The notes beneath the pieces are model-generated. The model was not told where the DNA came from and searched no databases. It was given only the letters and a program-made list of their open reading frames with translations. Shown here in pieces: positions 53,364 to 64,000 of a stretch of 64,000 bases of DNA (its first letter is position 1; the number at the start of each line of letters is the position of its first letter). Source of the DNA: Neodiprion pinetum. Lineage: Eukaryota; Arthropoda; Insecta; Hymenoptera; Diprionidae. The stretch lies in the NCBI RefSeq assembly GCF_021155775.2, contig NC_060236.1, positions 27,976,238 through 28,040,237 of the forward strand, written 5' to 3'. The position numbers and the translations under genes are program-made.

Positions 53364-56300
53364 GTTCACGACAACAGCAGCTGTTATTATTACATCTCCG
53401 AATACGTTCAAAGTATCGACCGTGATATTTAACACACAAATTCACTATGGCGACGAAAAATCCTGAAACCAAGCGAAGCGCTATCCGGTGTTCACTGCAG
53501 ACGCTCTCGCCTTCGTTCCCGATGTGTAACCAACTATGATAACAGCGATATCAGATCGGTGACAATAATCTCGTTGTATCGTAACACTCGACGTTATCAA
53601 AGAGAACCACCATACCCGTTGGATACCATAAACGATCCCCGTTTGTATCGTCGAAAAAGTTTCGAAACCGTCAAAAATCCTGCCTTGCAACAACGAATTT
53701 CCGTGGGTCGTCGAAGTCGCGGATTAGAGATATACAAAATACACATCTAAATCTATCTATACATATAGACGGACAGAAAGATAGTTAGACGATAAAAAAA
53801 AAAAAAAAAGAGAGAGAGAGAGAGAGAGAGGGGAGGAGAACTCGCTCTCTCGACCGGCGGTAAGTGGGTAAGTATATATAACCAAGATTTGGAGCAACGT
53901 TGATCGCGAGGCCGATGTGAAACTGTACGAAACCTGCGCTATATACGGCTGTATTCTGTTACACGATGGAGTTGCGGTTACGGCGGTTAAGCAGACAGAA
54001 CCGGGAACCGGGAACCGAGAATGGAGAACCGAGAGAGCGAGGCGGGCGGCGTAGACCAAGTCGGCTGACTCACTGTTTCCGTACTGCTGGTGCTGAAGCG
54101 CTTCACCACCGTATCGCCTCCTCGACGTCGCCGGGGCTTCTATACGCGAGTGTGCAAACGCGTGTGCATGGATCCAGACTTTATTATACATGTATTTCAG
54201 CTCCAAAGTACGCTCTTTGATACCGTTCGTTTGACTCACAATCAGTCTCCGCTGCTCCAGGGACGTAGTAGCAACACGTACGACAACGTGCCCAATTCAT
54301 TTCTTGTAAATCATACACGTCTCTTACCGCCGCGCCAAGCTCCAGCGGTATTTGGAAAATCTCACGATAACAACGTTATTAAAAATAACGATCAAGACAC
54401 CGCCTCTTATGATCAATGATTTACGAACAAACGGATATCGGCGGATAGACCTCGATTTTCTTATATATTGTACTGTGAATATATGTATATTATACTACGT
54501 CAATATACACTGCACGAAGCATAAATTAAATATTATCGCATTAACGTTCAACGGATAAAGTGCAGACGCTCATCGGTATCGCGAAAAAGAGAAGAAGAAA
54601 CCGACTGGTTTCCTCCTTTTCGTATCAAGCGTGTATCTTATATATATATATATCGTACTTATTTCACGTTTGAAATTACATTACATACTACGGTACAATA
54701 CAATACGATAACACGGTATAATACGAAACTGAAAACCTCTCGAGGTTGCGAAAATTTTATCAAAATATAAAAAATAAAAAAATTAGTTCAAGTTAATCGG
54801 AATTATAATTCGTCTCAAGTTTCTTCAGAGTAAATCGCGTCATTGGCGAAATATAAACAACTTTATAACACCCTGTGGAATATCTGAGAATAATTATTGC
54901 CTTTAAAATTACCACGAATTTTCTTTCATACTACGTTTCCGGTACTCGATACAATTTTCAGAATCAGCGAATTTATATTAGTTTTGTTCTTGTTTTCTTT
55001 TCTTTCCCGTCGATATTATACATGCATGCATACATTTCAACGCAGGATTAAAACAAATATTATCATCGGTTTGCTAAACGTCAGAAGTTTTTTCGCTACG
55101 GGATAAAAACAAGTCTCTTTTTTTCGTTTTTTTCCCTCCCCACCTCCACCTTCGTCGGATGAAAACGTCACGGGGAACTGACACGAGTTTGTTCCATTGT
55201 GCAGTACCAAATGTTTTCCTTCAATTTAAACTTGGCCATTCGTTACTCTGCACCGTGTTTGATGCTTCGTTTTTTTTTTTTTTTTTTCTTCCGTTCCCCG
55301 ATCTTCCCCGTGCCTTTCTTTTCCCTCGGATATAACGGTTTACAACCGTATATAGGCATACTGCTGTATAATAGATTCCGTTCTAAGACTCACCGCGGTC
55401 CATTAATTCAATTTTCGTTTTTTCCCATCATCTTTTTAATTTACTTTTTTCACATTTTACATGAAATTACATAATTTATACCCAACGTGCCTGTGTACGA
55501 ATCCGATTTTTGAATATTCAAAAGAATTTTGAAAAATTATACCATCGACCGATGGGTTGTTTTAGGTACATTAATAAATATAACCGCACCTGATCGAGTA
55601 TTATTTTATGCTTTCGCGATGATATATTCGATTCATCAATTCGCATGTACCACGTGCATTACCGTACACAGATGCAATATATATATATATATATATGTGC
55701 ATACACCTACAGGTAAATGTCGGAAAGAAAAATCGACACATATTCAATTCGGTATAACCGCTCACCACTAAACTGTTATGTAAATCATAATTCACGAATC
55801 GATGCACCAACGTCACCAATCACGACAAAAACATTAAACACTTGGCAATTATTTCCCATATATATATGTATATGTATATATATATATAATAATTATTTAC
55901 TTCTCTTTATAAACTCGTGTTTTACGATGGATTTGTCGTCGAACACGTACGCATGTATTTACGTATTTATTACCGATTTACCGGCAATTCGAGTTACAAT
56001 AAAATGACGGATAAATATCACAGCCGCGGTACCGGCTGTAGGCGCGGCATGCTTGAGACTGTTTCTCCCCCTGAATCGCCTAGAAAGTATATAAGCCGCT
56101 GGTTACTGCTGCTGCTGCTGTTGCTGGTGGCAGCAGGAGGCGAACAACGAGCCTCGCGACGACCGCCCACGTTAAAATCAGTGAGTGAGCTGCGTGGATT
56201 CGACGACGTTGTATCCGATGCGGATCTTACCGTCGTTCGTCAAGGATAAGGGTACCACTTGTACCGTAAACTGAGAGAAATTTTTATTTCCGGTTACCGC

Positions 56301-56608
56301 TCAGTCCTTGACTATTTTCATTTTTTACCACAATCGACAAAATATAGTTCTAGGTAGAAAATGAAAATTAGTTTTCTAGCTGTTGCCGGAATGTCTGGTA
56401 TCCGTTACTATTCTTTCTCATTACGATCGCTGTTGCTAGATTTTCTTGCTATTTTATCTTCTTTCTATGTATATATATTTTTTTTTGTTTTAAGTATTAA
56501 AATTTTACGTATACACTCATAAAATGAAAGAAAAAGGTTGCCACTACAGTGGCTTCTGTGACTGAAACGGTCAAGTAAACCATAGCCATCAGTACCGGTC
56601 AGTATCGT

Positions 56609-56852
56609 GCGATTAATCGATAGTCGAGTTTTTCGATTAATCGTTTTTCCAATTAATCGGCGATTTTGATTAATCGTTTATCCGATAAATCGATTAATCG
56701 ACGGTTTCGATCAATGACTTTTCAGATTAATCGAAGTTACCTCATAGTAATCCTGTACGTCAATCGGCAAACGAATCGAAATCGTCGATTAATCGATTTA
56801 TTGGTAAAACGAATGATCGTAGCTGCCGATTAATCGATTAATCGCACAGCTC
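56609..56852. repeat. Cluster of ATTAATCG motifs with element-like ends
   Basis: GATTAATCG or close variants recur at least ten times in 244 bp on both strands, including palindromic TAATCGATTA. The left end reads GTGCGATTAATCGAT and the right end reads ATCGATTAATCGCAC, which are reverse complements, so this may be a MITE whose ends and interior share one motif. The right flank continues AGCTCTAG. Confidence 0.7.
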
Positions 56853-59800
56853 TAGACCCGTCATACCCGAGTGCACGGACATATCGTCCGGAATGAGCAT
56901 AGACTGCAATGCAAAGAGATGTTGGCTTGGGCTAGTCGGATATCGAATGTGTCGGTAGAAAAATGAAAGTTTTTTGTGAAGCGGAACGCCATCCACGAGT
57001 AGTCGTCGTTACGTACTATGTGCGGTGTACACCGTTATCGCTTGGCGGGTGTGGGTGGTTGGTTATAAGTGATTTTGAAAGAAGTCTCGTGGACACGGTT
57101 GGCTAGTAAACCGATCGGTATATTCAAGGTCTGAGCGCGAAATATCCCTCCGATGTAGAATATATAATATACTTCACGGACAGTGGATAGGACGATAATA
57201 ATAACCAGCTGTATAATAAGCCCGAGTGTTTCGATGATGGATCAAGCTTCGACGGAATCGGTTCTCAGGTTGCCCGCATCGTGACTGACAACCAATATTC
57301 GATGGTCCGTAGCTTACCGGGTTTCATCGGTTGCTATTGACTCATCCTTGGTCATCGGTCAAACGAAAATTACGGTTAGACTCTTCTCGATAAAAGTTTC
57401 GGGTACCTGAATTATCGACCGAGTAGCGACTATTACCTACACGGGACTAAAAGTCGCGATGAAACTTCCGTAAAGCGGATGAGGAGATCCCGTTGGGAAC
57501 TAAAATGGGGACGTGGCTAATTGTAAGCAATATGGCGGCGAGAAATGGGTTATCGGTAAACTCTGTTTGGTAAATTACGCGAATACGAAAGTGCGGAGAA
57601 AGCTCGGTGCAAGCTTTGAAGCTTTTGTTATTTCGCAAAGAATCGATATTACCCAAAAAAAAAAAAAAAAAAATACGACGAAGGAAGTCTTTTAAAACTA
57701 AATATGGCCCCGTTGGAGTAACGCATTATTTTACCAACAGACGTCGCAGCAACGTGTTTTCGTTCCAAACTGTCTCGCAGGGTAAATGGCGACCGTTTAA
57801 TGAACACGTCGAACAGCAATGTAATGAAAGTCGACGCCTCGGTACAAAAATGGCAACGATTTGTATGTTGGAAAGACTAGTGTACGGACAAAAAGCGTGA
57901 CGTAATTTTCACGAGCATAAAAGGTTCGACAAGTTTGACACTCGCGTCAACAACCGTCTGCATACTTGCAGTCGCATTACAAACTGTCGATATATCACGA
58001 ATTTTTTATCTCTGTCGTATCGCCAAAAATTGGATAACGCGGAACGAGATTTTTTTCGCCATACTGCGTGTTTTTATTATTACATCTCCAAGTTGCATCT
58101 TATCTGAATTTAAAGAAAGTTAAAGAAAAAAGGCAACATATTTTTGAGCTACTGTCTGTTGCAGGACAGTAGAATGTAAACACCTATGTTATATCCACAG
58201 TTTTGTATTCACATGATGCGAAAAATTTATCTCAAATATATAAAGACTCCACCTGAAATACAGAGCGAAAACTAAAGTCGGATAAGTAACATGTTGTTTT
58301 GAAAGAAATCAGTCGATCTTAATGAGAATACGATGATCGGACGGAGTAGTTGGAAATCGATTTCGTCTAATCGATCAGTGATCACGTCAACTGTTCATCA
58401 ACTGTGCTCCACAGCAAAAAAAAAAAAGATAAAAAAGGGTAAAAAAAAAAAAAAAATGATCGAGAAGTGAACTGTTTTATCGATTTTGTTATCTGTCGAT
58501 AAAATCGGATGATAAAATCACAGAAATTTAAGTACAATCTCAGAGAAAAAAAAAACACAGTATAACTTTTTGTAAATTTTTTTATAAACGAAAAGGAAAA
58601 TCCAATTCAATATCAAACGAATACCTGCAGTATCTATAGGGCATTCCGTGCCAAGTCAACCCGGGTTTGCAAAATTAATTTGAGTTATCTAAGATTTAAA
58701 TAAAACGAACATATAATTGATGAACACAATATAAAAATCTGAAATAATTCCATGCCCCGTATGATATATTGCCAAACGCTTCCTCTCTCTCTCTCTCTCT
58801 CTCCGCGGTAATTGCGGTAATAAAACATAGGAATTAACGTGCCTTTGAACAAGAGTTTAAAAATTCCACGGCATGTTACGCCCATTAATAATATAATGCA
58901 AGCAATTAATTGTAAGACGTACATATAGCATATAAATGCGTGACACCTTGACACGTTAAAATACCAAACTAACCGCCGTGCATGTATGTATATACGCCCG
59001 TATTGCAGATACCGCGTGTGATTATGATCTCGTATCATCAGTTCTCGTCGTGAAAGATTACGACAAGGTGGATCAGTAGTTGTAACCAACGGTTGACAGA
59101 TGGCGACGACGGTCTAATCAAGTTCCTTATCAAGCAAATACGCACCCATGTGTACGGCATACGTTTTATATATACCCTGTGTTTATGTATTTATTACAAC
59201 TTACGCGCTGTATCAGTCACCTGATTTAATACGACTAATAAAAAAGAAAGAAGTAGAATAGGAAAAAAGAAACAAAAAAAATTCAGTGGTTGAAACGTCG
59301 GTTCGCTCAACTTGGAAACATTCCGTTACACATTATAGACATACACGTGTTTATACACCAAGTATATCGTATCTCAATTGCGGGAATAATTAGAATTATT
59401 ATCGGTACACCGTGAAATAATATGTCACGTTGACAATGTTCGTAAACGTCGGTGATGGGGAAAAAACAAAACCCAAAACTAAAACTACGACTTATATTCC
59501 GATAGAAATGCGATAACAAAAGTCGGTAATGTAGAATTCTTTATTTTTTCTACTCAATTTTACCAATTCCTTGTCCCTAAAAAAACACGGAAACTGTATA
59601 ATTGTACATAATATTGTCGAGTTATCGGTTATACGAATTTTAAACACGCTCGTCTCCTTTTACAGCAATTGTTTGTTTGTTTTTTTTTTTTTTTTTTTTT
59701 TTGTTTTGCCATTTTCATTCGACGTTCAATTTCGTATGATTTTTCATCATCAATTTCATTATTTGAATATAGCTTAGTTGTGTTTGAGTAATAGCCAGAG

Positions 59801-61320
59801 CCGTAGCCTCATTGACTGACGCATATATTGACACTGTGATCGCATATTGCCGCTTTACAAAGAGAACAAAGAGAGAAGAAAATAGACTGAACTTCCCCCA
59901 CCTCAAAATATAGGGCAACGATAATTTGTTTTTCCTTAAAACGTGTTGGTAAATTGTTACAATATAAAACGTACATACGTACACGCAAAAAGGTAGTAAC
60001 GTTAAGGTGAAACGACGTGTATAAATAAATGACATAAAAATAAGAATCAATTATATATACGTATAATAATTATACGTACGAAATGAAAAGAGAATAATAA
60101 AGCGAAAACAACTGTATAACATACTTAAGGAGAGCGATCCAGACGACGACGTGACGGATGAGATATGTTGATTGTTGATTATACACTTATGTTATTACAA
60201 CGGTGAAAAGGAATAGAATAAATAAAATGCAATGAGACGAGGTAAAACGAGATGAAGAAAAAGAAAAAAAAATTAAACAAATAAATTAAAACAGAAATGA
60301 AAGTGTTGTAGATACGTATAGGAAAAAGAGAGAGCGAATGAATGCCAAAACGTTCCTACACACTTTTCTCTATTCAATGATATGTTTCCACTCTGGTTAA
60401 TTTTGGTAAATTTTTCTTTTCGCTGATCATCATCGTCGTCGTCGTCATCATCATCTTCACCCTAATCACCGTAATAAAGCACGTGCGTGCGAAAAGTCAT
60501 CGTGAGTTTATTACAACGTGCAAAATGATTTATCGCAGGTGTATGTACGTGCCTACGTATAATATAAATCTAAGGCTAATAGAATTATTTATGCGAGTCA
60601 TATTTTACAATAGCTTTTGATGAGGTTATTTTATACGACGATACAACATATTCACACTCATTTTACACGACTACGATATTCGATGTAATATACAAAACTA
60701 ACTTCGTGCGAATAATCTGCAAAATTTCCTCAAGTATGAATCATACGTTAATACACGTAAGAATTATAATTATCGATCTCGGTCTTCGTCTCGACCTCTC
60801 GTAACATACGAGACGAAATACGAACGAACCGCACATCTCGATGTAACATGTAAAACGAAAGATAAATGTCGCGAGTATATCGTTCGCTCGTTCATATTCT
60901 TTGTTCAGTTTCTTTATTTCTATTCTATTTGTTTTCATTTGAATTATATTTTTACACTTATCTCGATACGCGGTTCAGAATAAACGCGGCAGCGACACGT
61001 GCATTTTTTTTATCATTTTTTTTTTATTTTTTTATCTCATTCCTTTTCTAATCTCCGGAAGATAAGAATGAGTGGACGAAAAAAAATTAAGTAAATATAG
61101 GTAACGCGGTTAACTTTGTTTCCATCTTGCGCGTGTATGTGTGTCTGTGTCTTCTTGCCAGCGCTTGTTTTTCAATTTCATTCCACTGACATTCCAACAA
61201 CTATTCGTGCAAGCTTTTCTGTGAAATTCGTCACACATGCTTGAAAATTTGCAACACAGATAAATATATATATATATATGTATATGGGTAGTTACAGGCG
61301 AACCCAACCAACATCTGAAC
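56853..61320. other. Non-coding flank, no supportable gene
   Basis: AT-rich, with A-runs (57655-57673, 58446-58456), a CT repeat at 58783-58802 and a T-run at 59680-59702. A short ATGGCGGCG frame at 57532 (+) is discussed as a finding. I see no RNA gene. Confidence 0.45.
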
Positions 61321-61500
61321 CTCGCCATTTTTGATTTACTTAATAAAAAGTAACGTCTGCAAATTGCCCCAACTCTGAAATAGTATCCTGATTTTTTTAT
61401 TCAACCGTTTGATTTTTAAAAGGACCTTCCTTAAAATTCTCTAAAACTCTTAGAAGCCGAATTTTCTTTTCAAAACATTTCAAGACCGGGTCCATTGAAG
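61321..61500 (+). repeat. Dispersed repeat, copy 1
   Basis: It shares CTCGCCATTTTT, CAACTCTGAAATAGTATCCTG and AAACATTTCAAGACCGGGT in order with 63001-63205. It is followed at once by the 27-C run. Family unknown. Confidence 0.7.
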
Positions 61501-61518
61501 GGAGGATGTTTTTTTTGT

Positions 61519-61545
61519 CCCCCCCCCCCCCCCCCCCCCCCCCCC
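61519..61545. repeat. Run of 27 C
   Basis: An uninterrupted poly-C run, one of two very long G/C homopolymers in an AT-rich window. Its length is likely inexact. Confidence 0.9.
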
Positions 61546-61557
61546 GCTGGGGATTTC

Positions 61558-61745
61558 TAAGCGCGCATGCGCCAACAACCGAGAGCAAATGTATCTAACC
61601 TCAAAAATTTTGACAATTGTCGGTGGCGGTTGTGGTCGATTCGCGACGGTAAAAATTTTTGAGTTTAGAGACAGTTGGTCACCCTGGCAAACAGTCGATC
61701 TCGGATTACAGCGCGTGCGCAAATTACATTTTAGCAGACGACAGT
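61558..61745. mobile_element. Foldback element related to the 46882-47322 MITE (partial)
   Basis: The inverted arms share GCGCATGCGC / GCGCACGCGC, TAACCTCAAAAATTTTGACA against ACTCAAAAATTTTTACCG, and CAGGGTGACCAAC. These blocks match those of the intact element in par-1 intron 1 in kind and order. The outer TIR ends are missing or too diverged to place. Confidence 0.6.
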
Positions 61746-63000
61746 TCGTGCAGTCGTTACGAATTCGCTCTGTACGTACGCGTGCTGTATCACAAGTGGT
61801 TGAAAAAAAGAAAAGAAAAAAAAAAACTTACACATATGCGATAATAGTTTTTAATTGCCGCAAACTTGGTGTAAACACAGAGGTAAAAGAGACTAGAAAG
61901 AAGAACGCAAACGATCGTATCAGATTGATTTCTTTACACTGAAGTGAAAGTCTATGCTTATACGCGATTGAGAAGAGAGTCAAACTACATAATTCTAGGC
62001 ATGAGAGTAAAAAAAAAGAAAAAAAAAAAAACCCCTCAATTTTATCGTTTATAACAATAATTAAAAGTGCGAGTAACATTCGATTTTATTTCCATTTGTA
62101 AATAATTATTGTCCAGCGATTAAAATCGTAATTATTAGAATGGAGAGGGAAAACGTCGTAAAATGAGAAAAAAAAAACAAAAAAGAGAGAGAGAGAAGGT
62201 AAAACAGGATTCTACTTATCTCCTTTGATTTCTCTACTACATTTCCCCCAGCTCCCTAGGGATTTTACGATGAGTTTGACAATCAAGATGCAGAGTAAAC
62301 TGTGTGTTATATCCGATTATAATTAAAAGCACACGTGCGTCAAGACTTGCCTTAAAAATCTCCCCGTAACGAACACGCCATGCATGTTTATATGTATGCG
62401 GACAAATATTATACCGGTAGATAATACAGGCGCCTGTTCGAATCTGCGCAGCCGAACCCCAAAGTAAAGAATCTCACATTTTCCCTGCACGTTTATTCCT
62501 GCTCATACGTGTGTGTATTTGCGAAACGCTTTCCGGTGAATTACGAACGCGGAAAGTATACAAAACGGCGATCAGATAAAGAAGCGTCGAGATTGCGGTT
62601 TGCACAGTTTCTTGAACGTTTCAAACGTAATTCATTTAAGCATACAGATACGTGTACATTGATCGCACATAAATAAATCCGTACGTATAATATATAGGTG
62701 TTAAAAGTTTGTAATAATGTCGATGTTACAACAATCCAAATTGTAATTAACAAGGCGAAATTTCGACCACTCAAAGTTTACGGAAAGAGAAAACAAAGAG
62801 AAAAAAAAAAAAAACGTAGCAAATATCAATGCAAATATTTTTGTTTCATTGTCGGTACTGTCATTCGTTGATTGATTTTTTTCTTTTTATATCGTTTTAT
62901 TTCGGTCGCAATTTCACAAAATTTCGATAATTGAACTGATTGAATTTTATTTCCAAATTGTATACAGGGAATTCCATAAAGACCAAAAAAACGTCCGACT
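61746..63000. other. Non-coding, no supportable gene
   Basis: AT-rich sequence with A-runs and no recognisable feature. Confidence 0.45.
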
Positions 63001-63205
63001 CTCGCCATTTTTTTCATTTTCATCAAAAAATTTCCTACAATTGTCGCAACTCTGAAACAGTATCCTGAATTTTTTTTAATACTTTTTTTTTTAACACTCG
63101 ACTGGTTAATTATTTATAAATATTACGAGCCATTTTGTAAAAGGAGAAAAAAAATTCAAAACCCCCATCTTTCACCTGAAACATTTCTAGACCGGTTTCA
63201 TTTTG
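63001..63205 (+). repeat. Dispersed repeat, copy 2
   Basis: Homologous to 61321-61500: CTCGCCATTTTT, CAACTCTGAAACAGTATCCTG and AAACATTTCTAGACCGG in the same order and orientation, with small length differences in T- and A-runs. Confidence 0.7.
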
Positions 63206-64000
63206 CAACGTCGACATTTATATTTTCTTTATTTATCTCGTGTATACGATTATTGCACGAATTGTTAATTTCTTCCTAACTATAAATCTCGAGATAATTG
63301 AAAGAAAGAAATCAACGTTAAGAGTCGCTGCACGCTCTGTTAAATAAATACTCATTATAATCATCATTACAGTCGCTATATTACAAAGTCAATTTTCGTT
63401 CGTGTATTTAATGTAAAGTTAACGTCCAAAATTTTACTCGAATTCCCTCGCGGTGTTGAAAAACAAATACAATTATTATTGAATTAGCATGAAAACTCAT
63501 TAGAATTCATTTGAATTGTATGAACAGTGATTCGCGTTGGTATAATTTTGAAAATTTTCTTCAATGTTTCTACAATTTTTCCTCTCTCTCGCTCTCTCTC
63601 TCTCTTTGTTACCATTCGCGCGAATTAGATATTTTCCCAACAACACGCGATAATAATCATCAAGTAATTTACCAAAAATTTCAAAGTTTCCGATAAAAAA
63701 TTTACTGCTGTCAAATTGTTTTTTGATTGGTTAATGTGTCTGCTGTTTTCACGTTTTAAAAATTCTTTGCAATTCTTCTAATTTAAAATTTTACCAAACA
63801 CACACACACACTATATATATAAAATTGTGACACAAAAATAATCATGATCGTCGCGACGATAATCGTTATCATCGATCGATCATTATAATTTTACCGAGAG
63901 TTCATCGCGATAATATTATGTTATTTATCAATTCTTTTATATAAGAACTAACTTCCTCTACGATCGTGTGATTTATCATCACATTTCTGTTTATGTTTAT
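63206..64000. other. Non-coding, no supportable gene
   Basis: AT-rich with a CT repeat at about 63582-63605 and GATCGTCGCGACGATAATCG-type palindromic sequence near 63848-63867. Nothing coding is visible. Confidence 0.45.

Larger units (their letters stand above)
51621..56599. other. Non-coding flank, no supportable gene
   Basis: AT-rich sequence with occasional CpG-richer patches (53960-54180, 56020-56260). Open frames here are short, of simple-repeat composition, or without recognisable similarity. It contains a CAT/CGT repeat at 53315-53363, GA at 53811-53830 and short TA repeats near 54637 and 55677-55696. Confidence 0.45.

Noticed and set aside
53757..54239. 160-aa - strand frame with Leu/Ser-rich end
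   Set aside because: One end is made by a GA microsatellite and the rest lacks recognisable protein features.
1..64000. tRNA, rRNA and snRNA genes
   Set aside because: I saw no cloverleaf with A and B boxes or rRNA-like blocks by eye. A tRNAscan/Infernal run would be decisive.

Overview
The window is animal nuclear DNA: three genes split by GT-AG introns, AT-rich intergenic sequence full of microsatellites, MITE-like elements and a long satellite array. The protein sequences and the gene forms (a DCUN1D4/5-type neddylation factor, FRG1 and a Par-1/MARK kinase) point to an insect, and I would guess a hymenopteran. That placement is inference, because no taxon-specific marker was tested.

Layout. 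1-1524: the 3' part of a DCUN1D4/5-like gene on the + strand, three exons, with its 5' end outside the window. 4087-5634: a complete five-exon FRG1 gene on the - strand (259 aa), convergent with DCUN1D. 6040-11873: a tandem repeat with an exact 335-bp period, about 14 units, with decayed copies on both sides. 12026-12241 (-): an unidentified, possibly decayed membrane-protein fragment. 12.3-17.6 kb: AT-rich non-coding DNA with microsatellites.

17650-49057 (- strand): one large gene for the polarity kinase Par-1/MARK. I could join 15 coding exons with consistent splice phases into a 1190-aa model: a long N-terminal extension, kinase domain, UBA domain, a variable Ser-rich linker containing a 168-nt phase-symmetric cassette exon, and the C-terminal KA1 domain. 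An alternative short first exon at 41489-41512 is possible. The introns hold two inverted-repeat transposon-like elements and two hairpins.

49058-64000: no convincing coding gene. It holds probable 5' flanking or promoter sequence of par-1, microsatellites, a cluster of ATTAATCG motifs with element-like ends, and dispersed repeat copies. The three genes are not a functional unit. They are ordinary housekeeping or polarity genes: cullin neddylation, RNA/actin-associated FRG1, and microtubule-affinity and polarity signalling. The most unusual signals are the indel-free 335-bp array with its higher-order structure and a POU octamer in every unit, the par-1 N-terminal extension and cassette exon, and the foldback MITE family.
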